A stretch of 64,000 nt of DNA. Source: Clavibacter capsici (GTDB lineage Bacteria > Actinomycetota > Actinomycetes > Actinomycetales > Microbacteriaceae). The position numbers were made by a program, and so were the translations under genes. The stretch is from NCBI RefSeq assembly GCF_001280205.1, contig NZ_CP012573.1, forward strand, positions 620,001 through 684,000, written 5' to 3'. The notes under the pieces were generated by a model. It had not been told where the DNA came from. It saw only the letters and a program-made list of their open reading frames with translations, and ran no database searches. Numbering within the stretch: the stretch's first letter is position 1; each line of letters opens with the position of its first letter. This document shows, one piece after another, positions 46,533-55,416 of the stretch.

Positions 46533-47566
46533 CGGTCGACTCCGCGGTGAGCGTCCGAGGATGGCGAGGCGGCGAGGAGGGCGGCGAGCTTCGGGGCCCA
46601 GGCGAGGGAGTCGGCCACCCCCTGCTCGAGCGAGCGCTCGGCGCTCCAGCCGAGCAGCTCCTCTGCCTTGCTCGTGAGCGGCGCGCAGCCCGCCACGTCC
46701 CCGGGTCTCGCTTCCGCACGGGTCACGGCGAGCTTCGCGTCGACCACCGACTCGAACGCCGACAGCAGCTCGAACACCGTCGTCCCCGTCCCCGTGCCCA
46801 GGTTGATGACCTGGTACGGGGCGCGCGTCGACGATCGCACCAGGTCGTCGAACCGCTGGAGGGCGAGGATGTGCGCTCGGGCCAGGTCCCACACGTGCAC
46901 GTAGTCGCGGAGGCCGGAGCCGTCGCGCGTGGGCCAGGTCGTGCCGGTGACCGTGAACGTGCCAGAGGCATTCGACGCCTCGATCATCTTCCCGAGCGCG
47001 TGCGACGGGTTCGTGCTCTGGAGACCCGACCGCATGTCCGGATCCGCGCCGATGGGGTTGAAGTACCGGAGCACGACGGCGCTCATGAGACCCGCCGTGC
47101 ACGCGTCCTGCAGGATGCGCTCCACCATGTGCTTGGACGCGGAGTACGGGCTCTGGGGCGCGACGGGGGAGTCCTCGTCGACGAACTCGCCGCCGCTCGA
47201 TGCGTACATGGACGCGGTGGAGCTGAAGACGAACCGGTGGATGCCGCGAGCGGTGAGGGCCCGCACGAGGGAGATGGTCTTCGCGACGTTGTTGTCGTAG
47301 TAGTCGAGAGGCTTCTCCATGGACTCCGGGACGACGATGCGGGCGGCGCAGTGGATGACCGCGTCGATGTCCGGGTGCCTGTCGACGATGGCGTCGACCA
47401 GGCGGGTGTCGCCGATGTCGCCGACGTGCAGCTCGCCGTGGTGGACGAACTCCGGGCGGCCCGTGCTGAGGTCGTCCAGGACCACGATCTCGATGCCTGC
47501 GTCGAAGCCGTACGAGGCGATGGTGGACCCGATGTAGCCCGCCCCTCCGGTGATGAGGACTTTCAT
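46529..47566 (-). CDS. UDP-glucose 4-epimerase-like SDR enzyme
   Basis: A 345-residue extended short-chain dehydrogenase with GGAGYIGS (7-14), Thr/Ser in SSTASMY and the active pair Tyr141/Lys145 (SPYSASKHM). LRYFNPIGADP and the C-terminal GWSAERSLEQGV are typical of GalE. It interconverts UDP-glucose and UDP-galactose or a related pair. As first gene of the operon (site ACAGGAG before the ATG), it could supply a sugar for the product, or be a housekeeping enzyme used as a cluster starter. Confidence 0.88.
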   Translation of the reverse strand: MKVLITGGAGYIGSTIASYGFDAGIEIVVLDDLSTGRPEFVHHGELHVGDIGDTRLVDAIVDRHPDIDAVIHCAARIVVPESMEKPLDYYDNNVAKTISLVRALTARGIHRFVFSSTASMYASSGGEFVDEDSPVAPQSPYSASKHMVERILQDACTAGLMSAVVLRYFNPIGADPDMRSGLQSTNPSHALGKMIEASNASGTFTVTGTTWPTRDGSGLRDYVHVWDLARAHILALQRFDDLVRSSTRAPYQVINLGTGTGTTVFELLSAFESVVDAKLAVTRAEARPGDVAGCAPLTSKAEELLGWSAERSLEQGVADSLAWAPKLAALLAASPSSDAHRGVDR

Positions 47567-47811
47567 GACGCGATCTCCTGTCTCCGAGGCGGACGGGACA
47601 AGCGCGGCCCGATTGGTGCGAGAGCGTATGGCTGGTGCCCGGCGGCCTGAGGCTGTTGTCCACCGTCGCCGACGCGAGGTCCGCGTGCCCAGCGGGGCGG
47701 AGACCGGTCAGGACGCGTGCCGCGCACCGCAGGGACGACGGACCGAGAGCCTCAGCTCATGCGCGGGTGGTGGCCGGGCTGGGCCGAGACGGGCATTCCT
47801 CGTTTCGCGGG
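47567..47811 (-). promoter_or_regulatory. Upstream region of the minus-strand biosynthetic operon
   Basis: No gene is seen in these 245 bases. CATACG (47630-47625 on the minus strand) is a possible -10 element about 59 bases before the galE-like start. There is no convincing -35 element. The region should carry the promoter of the seven-gene operon. Confidence 0.35.
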
Positions 47812-48210
47812 TCAGCGACGACGGCGGATGCGGATGGGCCCTCGGGCGGTGGAGGGATCGACGACCGACCCCTTCTGGGTGATCTCCACCTCGCCCGCCT
47901 CCACGAGCCGCCGGGCCGCGCGCCGGGCCGGCTCCATCAGGTCGCGCCAGTCGTCGGGCGACTCCGCGCGGGCCGCCTCGGACGGGCAGATCGTTGCGCC
48001 GCCGGCGCGGTGGGCGAGGAGGTCGAGGATCCGCCGCTCGAGCGCCGCGTCGACGTCGGAGACCCCACGGCGCCGGCACGCGTCGCTGCAGTAGCGGACC
48101 TGGTCCCAGTCGCGCTCCCACTTCCTGCGCCACTCGATCGTGCGACCGCACGAGGCGCAGGTCTTGGGCTCGGGGACGCGGTCGGTCGTGCTCGATGCCC
48201 GGTGCGCCAT
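47812..48210 (-). CDS. DUF2256/DUF3253 zinc-motif protein
   Basis: A 132-residue protein with an N-terminal DUF2256 zinc ribbon (Cys18, Cys21, Cys41, Cys45; [20 protein letters not shown]) and a C-terminal DUF3253 winged-helix-like domain ([20 protein letters not shown] through [14 protein letters not shown]). The combination is common in actinobacteria; DNA binding is plausible but unproven. ATG at 48210 follows GGAGGG. Confidence 0.85.
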   Translation of the reverse strand: MAHRASSTTDRVPEPKTCASCGRTIEWRRKWERDWDQVRYCSDACRRRGVSDVDAALERRILDLLAHRAGGATICPSEAARAESPDDWRDLMEPARRAARRLVEAGEVEITQKGSVVDPSTARGPIRIRRRR

Positions 48211-48398
48211 CCCTCCAGCATGCTCCGTCCTGCGGGCCGCCGACCGGGCGCACGGCGAGCCGTTCGAAAACCCGCCGCGAGCGGGGATTTCCCGGGACCA
48301 GGTGCGATACTTCCCCCACGGGGCGGGTTCCCGGTGCGGGCGATCAGCGGTCCGAGCGACCGCCGCACCCGCGGCCCGCATCGCACAAGGAGCACCCC

Positions 48399-51300
48399 CT
48401 GCATCTCCTCTCCGTCTTCAGCCTCCGCAACCGGGCGCTGATCGCGCTCATCACGATCGTCATCGGGGTGTTCGGCGGCATCGCGCTGACGACGCTCAAG
48501 CAGGAGCTCATCCCGTCGGTGTCGTTCCCGCAGCTCGCGGTCGTCACCGCGTACCCGGGGGCGTCGCCCGCCGTCGTCGACTCCGACGTGTCGACGCCCA
48601 TCGAGCGCGCGATCCAGGCGGTGCCGGGCCTGGAGTCCTCCACCGCGACCTCGCGCACCGACTCCTCCGTCATCTCGGCGTCGTTCACGTACGGCACCGA
48701 CCTCGCGACGGCCGAGCAGAAGATCGACCAGGCCATCAACCGGATCCGCACGACGCTGCCGGACGGGATCGACCCCGTGGTCATCGCGGGCAGCATCGAC
48801 GACCTGCCGGTGATCCAGATCGCCGTCACGAGCGACCTCAGCCCGCAGGACCTCACGGCCGCGCTCGAGCGCTCGACGCTCGGCGACATCCGCAAGCTCG
48901 AGGGCGTGCGCGACGCGAGCCTGCTCGGCACGGTGGGGCAGCGCGTGGTCATCACGCCGGACCCCGCGAAGGTGCAGGGCGCCGGCCTCACGAACCAGGC
49001 GATCCGCGACGCGCTCGACGCCAACGGGAAGCTGCTGCCCGCGGGATCGGTGACGGAGGACGGCACCACGCTGTCGGTGCAGTCGGGCACGCGCCTCGGC
49101 TCCACCCAGGACCTCTCCTCCCTGCCGCTCTTGGGCGCGGCCGGCGGGCGCGAGCTGACGATCGGCGACGTCGCCACCGTGGAGCTCGGCCAGGACCCCA
49201 CGACCGGCATCTCGCGCGTCGACGGCCAGCCCTCGCTCACCATCGCCGTGACCAAGACGCCCGCGGGCAACACGGTCGACGTGTCCCACCTCGTGACGGA
49301 GCTCCTGCCGCAGCTCGCGGACGACCTGGGGAACGGCACGGAGTTCACGGTCGTCTTCGACCAGGCGCCCTTCATCGAGCAGTCGATCTCGAGCCTCACC
49401 ACCGAGGGCCTGCTCGGCCTCGTGTTCGCGGTGCTCGTGATCCTCGTGTTCCTCATGTCGATCCGGTCGACGATCGTGACCGCGATCTCCATCCCGGCCT
49501 CGGTGCTCATCACCTTCATCGGCATGCTCGCCTCGGGCTACACGCTCAACATCATCACGCTCGGCGCGCTGACCATCGCGGTCGGGCGCGTGGTGGACGA
49601 CTCGATCGTGGTGATCGAGAACATCAAGCGGCACCTGTCCTTCACGCCCGACCGGCTCGACGCGATCCGCGCGGCCGTGCGCGAGGTCGCGGGCGCCGTG
49701 ACGGCGTCGACCGCCACGACCGTCGCGGTGTTCCTGCCGATCGCGCTCGTGGGCGACATCACGGGCGAGCTGTTCCGGCCGTTCGCGCTCACCGTGACCA
49801 TCGCGCTCGCCGCGTCGCTGTTCGTCTCGCTGACGATCGTCCCGGTGCTCGCGTACTGGTTCCTGCGGCCCGAGGGGGAGTCGCGCCGGGCGCGCCGTAA
49901 GGCGGCGGCCGCGGCGGGGACCGTCCGCACGGGCGCGCACGCCGCCGTCCGCGGATCCGCCGACGACCGCGAGCGCTCCGGCCGACGCGCGCACGGATCG
50001 CACGCGGCGCACGGCGACGGCGAGGGGACGGACCGGCCCACGCGCCTCCAGCGCGGCTACCTGCCGATCCTCGCGTGGACGCTCAAGCACTCCGCGGTGA
50101 CGCTGGTGCTCGCGATCCTCGTGCTCGGCGGCACCGTCGCGCTCATCCCGAGCATGAAGACCAACTTCCTCGGCGACAGCGGGCAGAACACGCTCACCGT
50201 CTCGCAGGAGCTGCCGAGCGACACGAGCCTCGAGGCGCAGGACACCGCGGCCACGAAGGTCGAGCAGGCGCTCATCGGCGTCGAGGGCGTGGACACCGTG
50301 CAGACCTCCATCGGCGCGGACAGCACGTCGCCCACGGCGGCGTTCAGCGGCGGGGGCGGGATCACGTTCTCGCTCACGACCGACTCCGACGCCGACCAGG
50401 ACGCGATCCGCGAGCGCGTGCGGACGGCCGTCGACGGCCTCACCGACGTCGGCGACGTGTCGCTCGCGGCGGCCTCGGGCGGGTTCTCCTCCAGCGACAT
50501 CGAGGTGCAGATCACCGCGAACGACTCCGACGACCTCAAGGCCTCCGCCGACGCGATCCTCGCCGCCGTGAAGGACATCCCGTCCATCGAGCAGGCCACG
50601 AGCAACCTGTCGGAGACGCAGCCCTACATCGCGGTGACCGTCGACCGCGCCAAGGCCGCGGCGGCCGGGCTCAGCGAGCAGGCCGTGGGCGGCATCGTGA
50701 CCGCGAGCCGGCTGCCGGCCGCGGTCGGGCAGGTCGTGATCGACGAGAAGACGCTGTCCATCTACATCCAGGACCCGGACGCCGCGCAGAGCCTCCAGGG
50801 GCTGCGCGACTTCCGGATCCCCACGGCGCGCGGCCTCGTGCCACTCAGCGACCTGGCGACGGTCGAGGTGGCCGACGGCCCCGCGACCGTGACGACCACG
50901 GGCGGCTTCCGCAGCGCGACCGTGAGCGCGACGCCCGGCAGCGACGACGTGGGCTTCGCCTCGTCCGAGGTGTCCCGGGCCGTCGCCGACGTGCAGCTCC
51001 CGGCCGGCGCGCAGGCGTCGCTCGGCGGCGTGGCCTCGCAGCAGTCGGACGCGTTCGGGCAGCTCGGGCTGGCGGTGCTGGCGGCGATCCTGATCGTCTA
51101 CATCATCATGGTCGCGACGTTCCGGAGCCTCGTGCAGCCGCTCGTGCTCCTCGTCTCGGTGCCGTTCGCGGCGACCGGCGCGGTGCTGCTGCAGGTGGTG
51201 ACGGGCGTGCCGCTCGGCGTCGCGTCGATCATCGGCCTGCTGATGCTGGTGGGCATCGTGGTGACGAACGCCATCGTGCTCATCGACCTCGTGAACCAGT

Positions 51301-51641
51301 ACCGGACGCGCGGGATGGAGCTCCGCGAGGCGATCCTCCAGGGCGCCGGGCGCCGGCTCCGGCCCATCCTCATGACGGCGCTGGCGACCATCTTCGCGCT
51401 GCTGCCGCTCGCGATCGGGCTCACCGGGCACGGCGGGTTCATCTCGCAGCCGCTCGCGATCGTCGTGATCGGCGGTCTGCTGTCGTCGACCGTGCTGACG
51501 CTGCTGGTGCTGCCGTCGCTGTACTCGCTCGTGGAGCGGGCGGGCCTGCGGATCCGGGCGCGCGGCGAGCGGCGGCGGGCCGAGCGCGGGCTGCCGGTCG
51601 CGGGATCCGCGGAGGCGTCGGGGGAGCGAGCCGCGGGCTGA
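48399..51641 (+). CDS. RND-superfamily efflux transporter
   Basis: A 1080-residue inner-membrane pump with the RND architecture: one helix, large periplasmic-type loop, six helices, then the repeat. [20 protein letters not shown] (fourth helix) holds the proton-relay Asp pair. [19 protein letters not shown] is the matching tenth-helix segment. It resembles AcrB/MmpL-like transporters of Gram-positives; the substrate is unknown. No ATG, GTG or TTG fits. The conserved N-terminus begins at CTG 48399, six bases after AAGGAG (48387-48392), so a CTG start is proposed. A Pro/Arg-rich linker occurs near residue 500-550. Confidence 0.87.
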   Translation: MHLLSVFSLRNRALIALITIVIGVFGGIALTTLKQELIPSVSFPQLAVVTAYPGASPAVVDSDVSTPIERAIQAVPGLESSTATSRTDSSVISASFTYGTDLATAEQKIDQAINRIRTTLPDGIDPVVIAGSIDDLPVIQIAVTSDLSPQDLTAALERSTLGDIRKLEGVRDASLLGTVGQRVVITPDPAKVQGAGLTNQAIRDALDANGKLLPAGSVTEDGTTLSVQSGTRLGSTQDLSSLPLLGAAGGRELTIGDVATVELGQDPTTGISRVDGQPSLTIAVTKTPAGNTVDVSHLVTELLPQLADDLGNGTEFTVVFDQAPFIEQSISSLTTEGLLGLVFAVLVILVFLMSIRSTIVTAISIPASVLITFIGMLASGYTLNIITLGALTIAVGRVVDDSIVVIENIKRHLSFTPDRLDAIRAAVREVAGAVTASTATTVAVFLPIALVGDITGELFRPFALTVTIALAASLFVSLTIVPVLAYWFLRPEGESRRARRKAAAAAGTVRTGAHAAVRGSADDRERSGRRAHGSHAAHGDGEGTDRPTRLQRGYLPILAWTLKHSAVTLVLAILVLGGTVALIPSMKTNFLGDSGQNTLTVSQELPSDTSLEAQDTAATKVEQALIGVEGVDTVQTSIGADSTSPTAAFSGGGGITFSLTTDSDADQDAIRERVRTAVDGLTDVGDVSLAAASGGFSSSDIEVQITANDSDDLKASADAILAAVKDIPSIEQATSNLSETQPYIAVTVDRAKAAAAGLSEQAVGGIVTASRLPAAVGQVVIDEKTLSIYIQDPDAAQSLQGLRDFRIPTARGLVPLSDLATVEVADGPATVTTTGGFRSATVSATPGSDDVGFASSEVSRAVADVQLPAGAQASLGGVASQQSDAFGQLGLAVLAAILIVYIIMVATFRSLVQPLVLLVSVPFAATGAVLLQVVTGVPLGVASIIGLLMLVGIVVTNAIVLIDLVNQYRTRGMELREAILQGAGRRLRPILMTALATIFALLPLAIGLTGHGGFISQPLAIVVIGGLLSSTVLTLLVLPSLYSLVERAGLRIRARGERRRAERGLPVAGSAEASGERAAG

Positions 51642-51969
51642 TCCCCGGCTAGGCCCCGCCCCGGGCGCCCGCAGCGCGATGCGTGGCGCGCCCGGGCGGA
51701 GCCGCGCCCTGGTGCGGGGAGGGGCGATGCGGTAGTGTTCTCCAGTCGGCTCTTGACACCGCTACCGGACCATCCATCCGGGCGGATGGATTTGTCAGTC
51801 AGGTGGGCCGGTTTCCCCCTCTCGTTCCGCAGAGGGGTACGTCACGCGATGACACGGCCCCCGGTCGACGACTGCCCGGGTTGAGAGCAGCTCTGCGCAC
51901 CCTGATCCTGTAGCGCGCTGCTTCGCACATGCGCATTGTCATGCATCCGAGCAGAACGAGGACTCCCTC
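51642..51969 (+). promoter_or_regulatory. Long structured leader of the DEAD-box helicase gene
   Basis: The 328-base region before the helicase gene contains no convincing protein. TTGACA (51753-51758) may be a -35 element. Two clean hairpins follow: ATCCATCC/GGATGGAT (51772-51791) with TTTG after it, and CCCCTCT/AGAGGGG (51816-51837). A long leader with hairpins is typical of cold- or autoregulated DEAD-box helicase mRNAs, so attenuation or RNA-based control is inferred. Confidence 0.5.
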
Positions 51970-54153
51970 ATGCCCTACAACAACGACTCCCCGCGCGGCG
52001 CCAAGCGCGCTCCGGCGGGATCCCGCAGCCCGAACCACCGCGGCTACAACTCCGATCCCGCGCCCAAGAAGCAGCGCTGGAACGCCGACGAGCGCGCCCA
52101 GCGCTCCGGCCAGGACGACCGCCCCCAGCGCGGCGGCGCCAGCCGTCCCGCGCGCGGCGGCGACCGCCCCAACTGGGAGCCCCGCGCCGAGCGCCCCGCC
52201 GGTCGCGGCGAGCGTCCCGCGTACGGCGACCGCCCCAACCGCGCCGGCCAGCGCCCCGAGCGCGGCGACGCCCGCCCGCAGCGCGGCGAGCGTCCCTCCT
52301 ACGGTGGCGGCGCGTACGACCGCGGCCAGCGCGGCGAGCGTCCCTCCTACGGCGCCGAGCGCGGACAGCGCTCCGAGCGTCCCTCGTACGGCAACGACCG
52401 TCCGGCCCGTGGTGGCGAGCGGTCCGAGCGTCCCTCCTACAACGACCGCGCGCCGCGCAACGAGCGTCCGTCCTACAACGACCGCGCGCCGCGCAACGAG
52501 CGTCCCTCGTACGGGAACGACCGGCCGCAGCGGTCGGAGCGTCCGTCGTACAGCGACCGGAACGAGCGCCCCTCGTACAACGACCGCAACAGCCGCTCGG
52601 AGCGTCCTGCGTACAACGACCGCGCCCAGCGCAGCGAGCGTCCGTCCTACAACGACTCGCGCCCGGCCCGCTCGGAGCGTCCGTCGTACGGCGACCGCGC
52701 CGAGCGCCCGTCGTACGACGACCGCCCGGCCCGCGCCGAGCGTCCCGCGTACGGCGACCGCCCGGCCCGCACGGAGCGTCCCTCCTACGGCGACCGCCCG
52801 CAGCGGTCCGAGCGTCCCTCCTACGGCGACCGCCCCCAGCGCAGCGAGCGCCCGTCCTACGACGACGCCCGCCCCAAGCGCGACAGCGACTTCTACCCGA
52901 GCAAGGAGGGCGCCCCGCGCCACGCTCCCGCCGAGGACGTCGTGCTCGAGCGCCTCGAGGCCCAGGCCACCACGGCCAAGGACGTCGACGGCGTGACCTT
53001 CGCCGCCCTCGGCCTCGGCCAGAACATCGTCCGCGTGCTCGAGGAGCTGGGCGCGGCGAGCCCGTTCCCGATCCAGGCCGCCACGATCCCCGACGTGCTC
53101 GCGGGTCGCGACGTGCTCGGCCGCGGCCGCACCGGATCCGGCAAGACCATCGCGTTCGGCGCGCCCCTCGTGGAGCGCCTGCTCGAGAACGACGGCGCGA
53201 AGAACCGCAAGATGGGCCGCAAGCCCCGCGCGCTGATCCTCGCCCCGACGCGCGAGCTCGCCATGCAGATCGACCGCACGGTGCAGCCCATCGCCCGCTC
53301 GGTGGGTCTGTTCACCACCACCATCTTCGGCGGCGTGCCGCAGTTCAAGCAGGTGGGTGCGCTGCAGCGCGGCGTCGACATCCTCATCGCGACCCCCGGC
53401 CGCCTCGAGGACCTCATCGACCAGGGCCGCCTCGACCTCTCGGAGATCGTCGTCACGGTCCTCGACGAGGCCGACCACATGTGCGACCTCGGATTCCTCG
53501 AGCCCGTCCAGCGGATCCTCCGCCAGGTGAAGCCCGACGGCCAGCGCCTGCTCTTCTCGGCCACGCTCGACAAGGGCGTCGCGACGCTCGTCAACGAGTT
53601 CCTGCCGTCGCCCAGCGTCCACGAGGTCGCGGGCGAGGACCAGGCGTCGTCGACCATCGACCACCGCGTGCTCCTCATCGAGCAGCGCGACAAGGCCGCG
53701 ATCATCGAGCAGCTCAGCTCGGGCGAGGGCAAGACGCTGATCTTCGCCCGCACCCGCGCGTTCGCCGAGCAGCTCGCCGACCAGCTCGAGGACGCCGGCA
53801 TCCCGGCCACGTCGCTCCACGGCGACCTCAACCAGGCGCGCCGCACGCGCAACCTGCAGCTCCTCACGAGCGGCAAGGTCCGCGTGCTCGTGGCGACCGA
53901 CGTGGCCGCCCGCGGCATCCACGTGGACGACATCGGGCTGGTCATCCAGGCCGACGCGCCGGACGAGTACAAGAGCTACCTCCACCGCGCCGGCCGCACG
54001 GGCCGCGCGGGCAAGCAGGGCACCGTCGTGACGCTGATCACGAAGGCCCGCCGCCGTCGCATGGACGACCTCCTGGGTCGCGCCGAGATCACGGCCACGA
54101 CGGTCATGGCCGCCGCCGGGGACCGCGTCATCGCGGACCTCGCGCGCGCCTAG
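51970..54153 (+). CDS. DEAD-box RNA helicase with long repetitive disordered N-terminus
   Basis: A 727-residue RNA helicase. Residues about 81-300 consist of some 18 copies of an (S/N/A/G)ERPSY(G/N)DR-type unit and are predicted to be disordered. The core (about 330-727) has the Q motif (FPIQAATIPD), motif I GRTGSGKT (about 385), PTRELA, TPGRLEDL, the DEAD box (499-502), SAT (about 529) and HRAGRTGRAG (about 672). It would unwind RNA duplexes, for example during cold adaptation or ribosome assembly. Start ATG 51970 has AGGA nearby. Followed by a terminator. Confidence 0.94.
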   Translation: MPYNNDSPRGAKRAPAGSRSPNHRGYNSDPAPKKQRWNADERAQRSGQDDRPQRGGASRPARGGDRPNWEPRAERPAGRGERPAYGDRPNRAGQRPERGDARPQRGERPSYGGGAYDRGQRGERPSYGAERGQRSERPSYGNDRPARGGERSERPSYNDRAPRNERPSYNDRAPRNERPSYGNDRPQRSERPSYSDRNERPSYNDRNSRSERPAYNDRAQRSERPSYNDSRPARSERPSYGDRAERPSYDDRPARAERPAYGDRPARTERPSYGDRPQRSERPSYGDRPQRSERPSYDDARPKRDSDFYPSKEGAPRHAPAEDVVLERLEAQATTAKDVDGVTFAALGLGQNIVRVLEELGAASPFPIQAATIPDVLAGRDVLGRGRTGSGKTIAFGAPLVERLLENDGAKNRKMGRKPRALILAPTRELAMQIDRTVQPIARSVGLFTTTIFGGVPQFKQVGALQRGVDILIATPGRLEDLIDQGRLDLSEIVVTVLDEADHMCDLGFLEPVQRILRQVKPDGQRLLFSATLDKGVATLVNEFLPSPSVHEVAGEDQASSTIDHRVLLIEQRDKAAIIEQLSSGEGKTLIFARTRAFAEQLADQLEDAGIPATSLHGDLNQARRTRNLQLLTSGKVRVLVATDVAARGIHVDDIGLVIQADAPDEYKSYLHRAGRTGRAGKQGTVVTLITKARRRRMDDLLGRAEITATTVMAAAGDRVIADLARA
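52210..52869 (+). repeat. Coding tandem repeat: ERPSY-type units
   Basis: About 18 near-tandem copies of a 9-13 residue unit centred on ER-P-(S/A)-Y-x-x-R, spanning 660 bases within the helicase gene. Codons vary between copies (TCCTCC, TCGTAC and so on), so the protein repeat rather than the DNA repeat seems to be under selection. Confidence 0.85.
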
Positions 54154-54168
54154 CGCTCACGCACGACC

Positions 54169-54211
54169 ACGACGGCCGTCCCACCCCTCAGCCGGGTGGA
54201 GCGGCCGTCGT
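54169..54211 (+). terminator. Terminator after the helicase gene
   Basis: ACGACGGCCG (54169-54178) pairs with CGGCCGTCGT (54202-54211), with an inner CCCACCC/GGGTGG stem around the loop. Confidence 0.7.
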
Positions 54212-54251
54212 CGTCGGTGGGGCGGCTCGGTGGTCTGGCATCCTCGATGCC

Positions 54252-54782
54252 GTGCCCGACCGGATCCGCCTGCTGACGCCCGACGACGCCCCCGCCCTGT
54301 CCGCGCTGCGCCTCCGCAGCCGCGCCTTCCTCGCGCCGTGGGAGCCGATCCGGCAGCCGGATCACGACACCCCCGCCGGCCAGCGCGCCGACGTCGAGGC
54401 GGCGCTCGCGCAGCACGCGCGCGGGCAGGGCGTGCCGTTCGCGATCCTCGACGACGACGGATCCGTGGCCGGCCGCGTCAACCTGAACGGCATCGTCCGC
54501 GGCGCGTTCGAGTCGTGCGCGATGGGGTACTGGCTCGCGGCGGATCGCACCGGCCGCGGCCTCGCGACCGAGGCTGCGCGCGCCGCCGTCGCCCACGCGT
54601 TCGACGACCTGGGGCTGCATCGGGTCGAGGCCGGGACGCTCCTGCACAACGACGCGTCGCAGCGCGTGCTCGCCCGATGCGGCTTCACGCGCTACGGCCT
54701 CGCGCCGCGCTACCTGCGCATCGCGGGGGAGTGGCAGGACCACGTGCTGTTCCAGCGGCTGGCGGACGAGCCGCGCGTCTGA
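54252..54782 (+). CDS. GNAT-family (RimJ/RimL-like) N-acetyltransferase
   Basis: A 176-residue RimJ/RimL-type acetyltransferase. LAADRTGRGLATEAARAAVAHAF is the acetyl-CoA loop, GLHRVEAGTLLHNDASQRVLARCGF the conserved C-terminal part. Such enzymes acetylate protein N-termini or small amines; target unknown. GTG at 54252 is the only start giving the family N-terminus; no good ribosome site. Confidence 0.83.
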   Translation: MPDRIRLLTPDDAPALSALRLRSRAFLAPWEPIRQPDHDTPAGQRADVEAALAQHARGQGVPFAILDDDGSVAGRVNLNGIVRGAFESCAMGYWLAADRTGRGLATEAARAAVAHAFDDLGLHRVEAGTLLHNDASQRVLARCGFTRYGLAPRYLRIAGEWQDHVLFQRLADEPRV

Positions 54783-54813
54783 GCTCGCGGTGCAGCCGGA
54801 TACCCTCGACCGC

Positions 54814-55305
54814 ATGCAGATCCGCCCCGCCACGGACGCCGACTGGCCCCGCATCTTCCCCTTCTATCGCGCGATCGTCGACGCCGGCCGCACCTACGCG
54901 CTCCCGGCCGGGCAGTCGCTCGAGGAGGCGCGGCCGAACTGGATGGCGGAGGCGCCCGCCCGCACCTTCGTGGCGGTCGACGACGACGGCACGGTGCTCG
55001 GATCCGCCAAGGCCGGCCCGAACCGGCCGGGCCGCGGGGCGCACGTCGCCACCGGGTCCTTCCTCGTGGATCCCGGCCACGGCGGCCGCGGCGTCGGCCG
55101 CGCGCTCGGCGAGTTCGTGTTGGCGTGGGCGCGCGCGGAGGGGTACCGGGCGATCCAGTTCAACGCCGTCGTGGAGACGAACCGCGCGGCCGTGCACCTG
55201 TGGGAGTCGCTCGGCTTCCGGATCATCGGCACCGTCCCCGAGGCCTTCGACCACGCCGAGGACGGGCTCGTCGGCCTGCACGTCATGCACCTGCCGCTCC
55301 GCTGA
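54814..55305 (+). CDS. GNAT-family N-acetyltransferase (phosphinothricin-type group)
   Basis: A 163-residue acetyltransferase with GSFLVDPGHGGRGVGRALGEF as acetyl-CoA loop and AAVHLWESLGFRIIGTVPEAF at the C-terminus. The pattern IRPATDADWPRIFPFYRAIV at the start is seen in the PPT/Pat-like branch. The target is unknown. ATG at 54814 is chosen over the GTG at 54790; neither has a ribosome site. Confidence 0.8.
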   Translation: MQIRPATDADWPRIFPFYRAIVDAGRTYALPAGQSLEEARPNWMAEAPARTFVAVDDDGTVLGSAKAGPNRPGRGAHVATGSFLVDPGHGGRGVGRALGEFVLAWARAEGYRAIQFNAVVETNRAAVHLWESLGFRIIGTVPEAFDHAEDGLVGLHVMHLPLR

Positions 55306-55330
55306 CCCGCGGTCGGCGACGGGCGGACCC

Positions 55331-55366
55331 ATGTGCACATGTCAGAACATGCGCTACGTTGGACGG
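55331..55366. promoter_or_regulatory. Promoter/operator region of the inositol operon
   Basis: ATGTGCACAT at 55331-55340 is a perfect palindrome, followed by ACATGT-n-AACATG and a possible -10 TACGTT (about 55355). It lies just upstream of iolC with no other gene between. A repressor of the IolR type could bind here; the regulator itself is not in the window. Confidence 0.4.
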
Positions 55367-55416
55367 GCATCAGCACCCGCCACCGCACTCCGACCCGGAG
55401 AGGACGCAGCGCTCCC

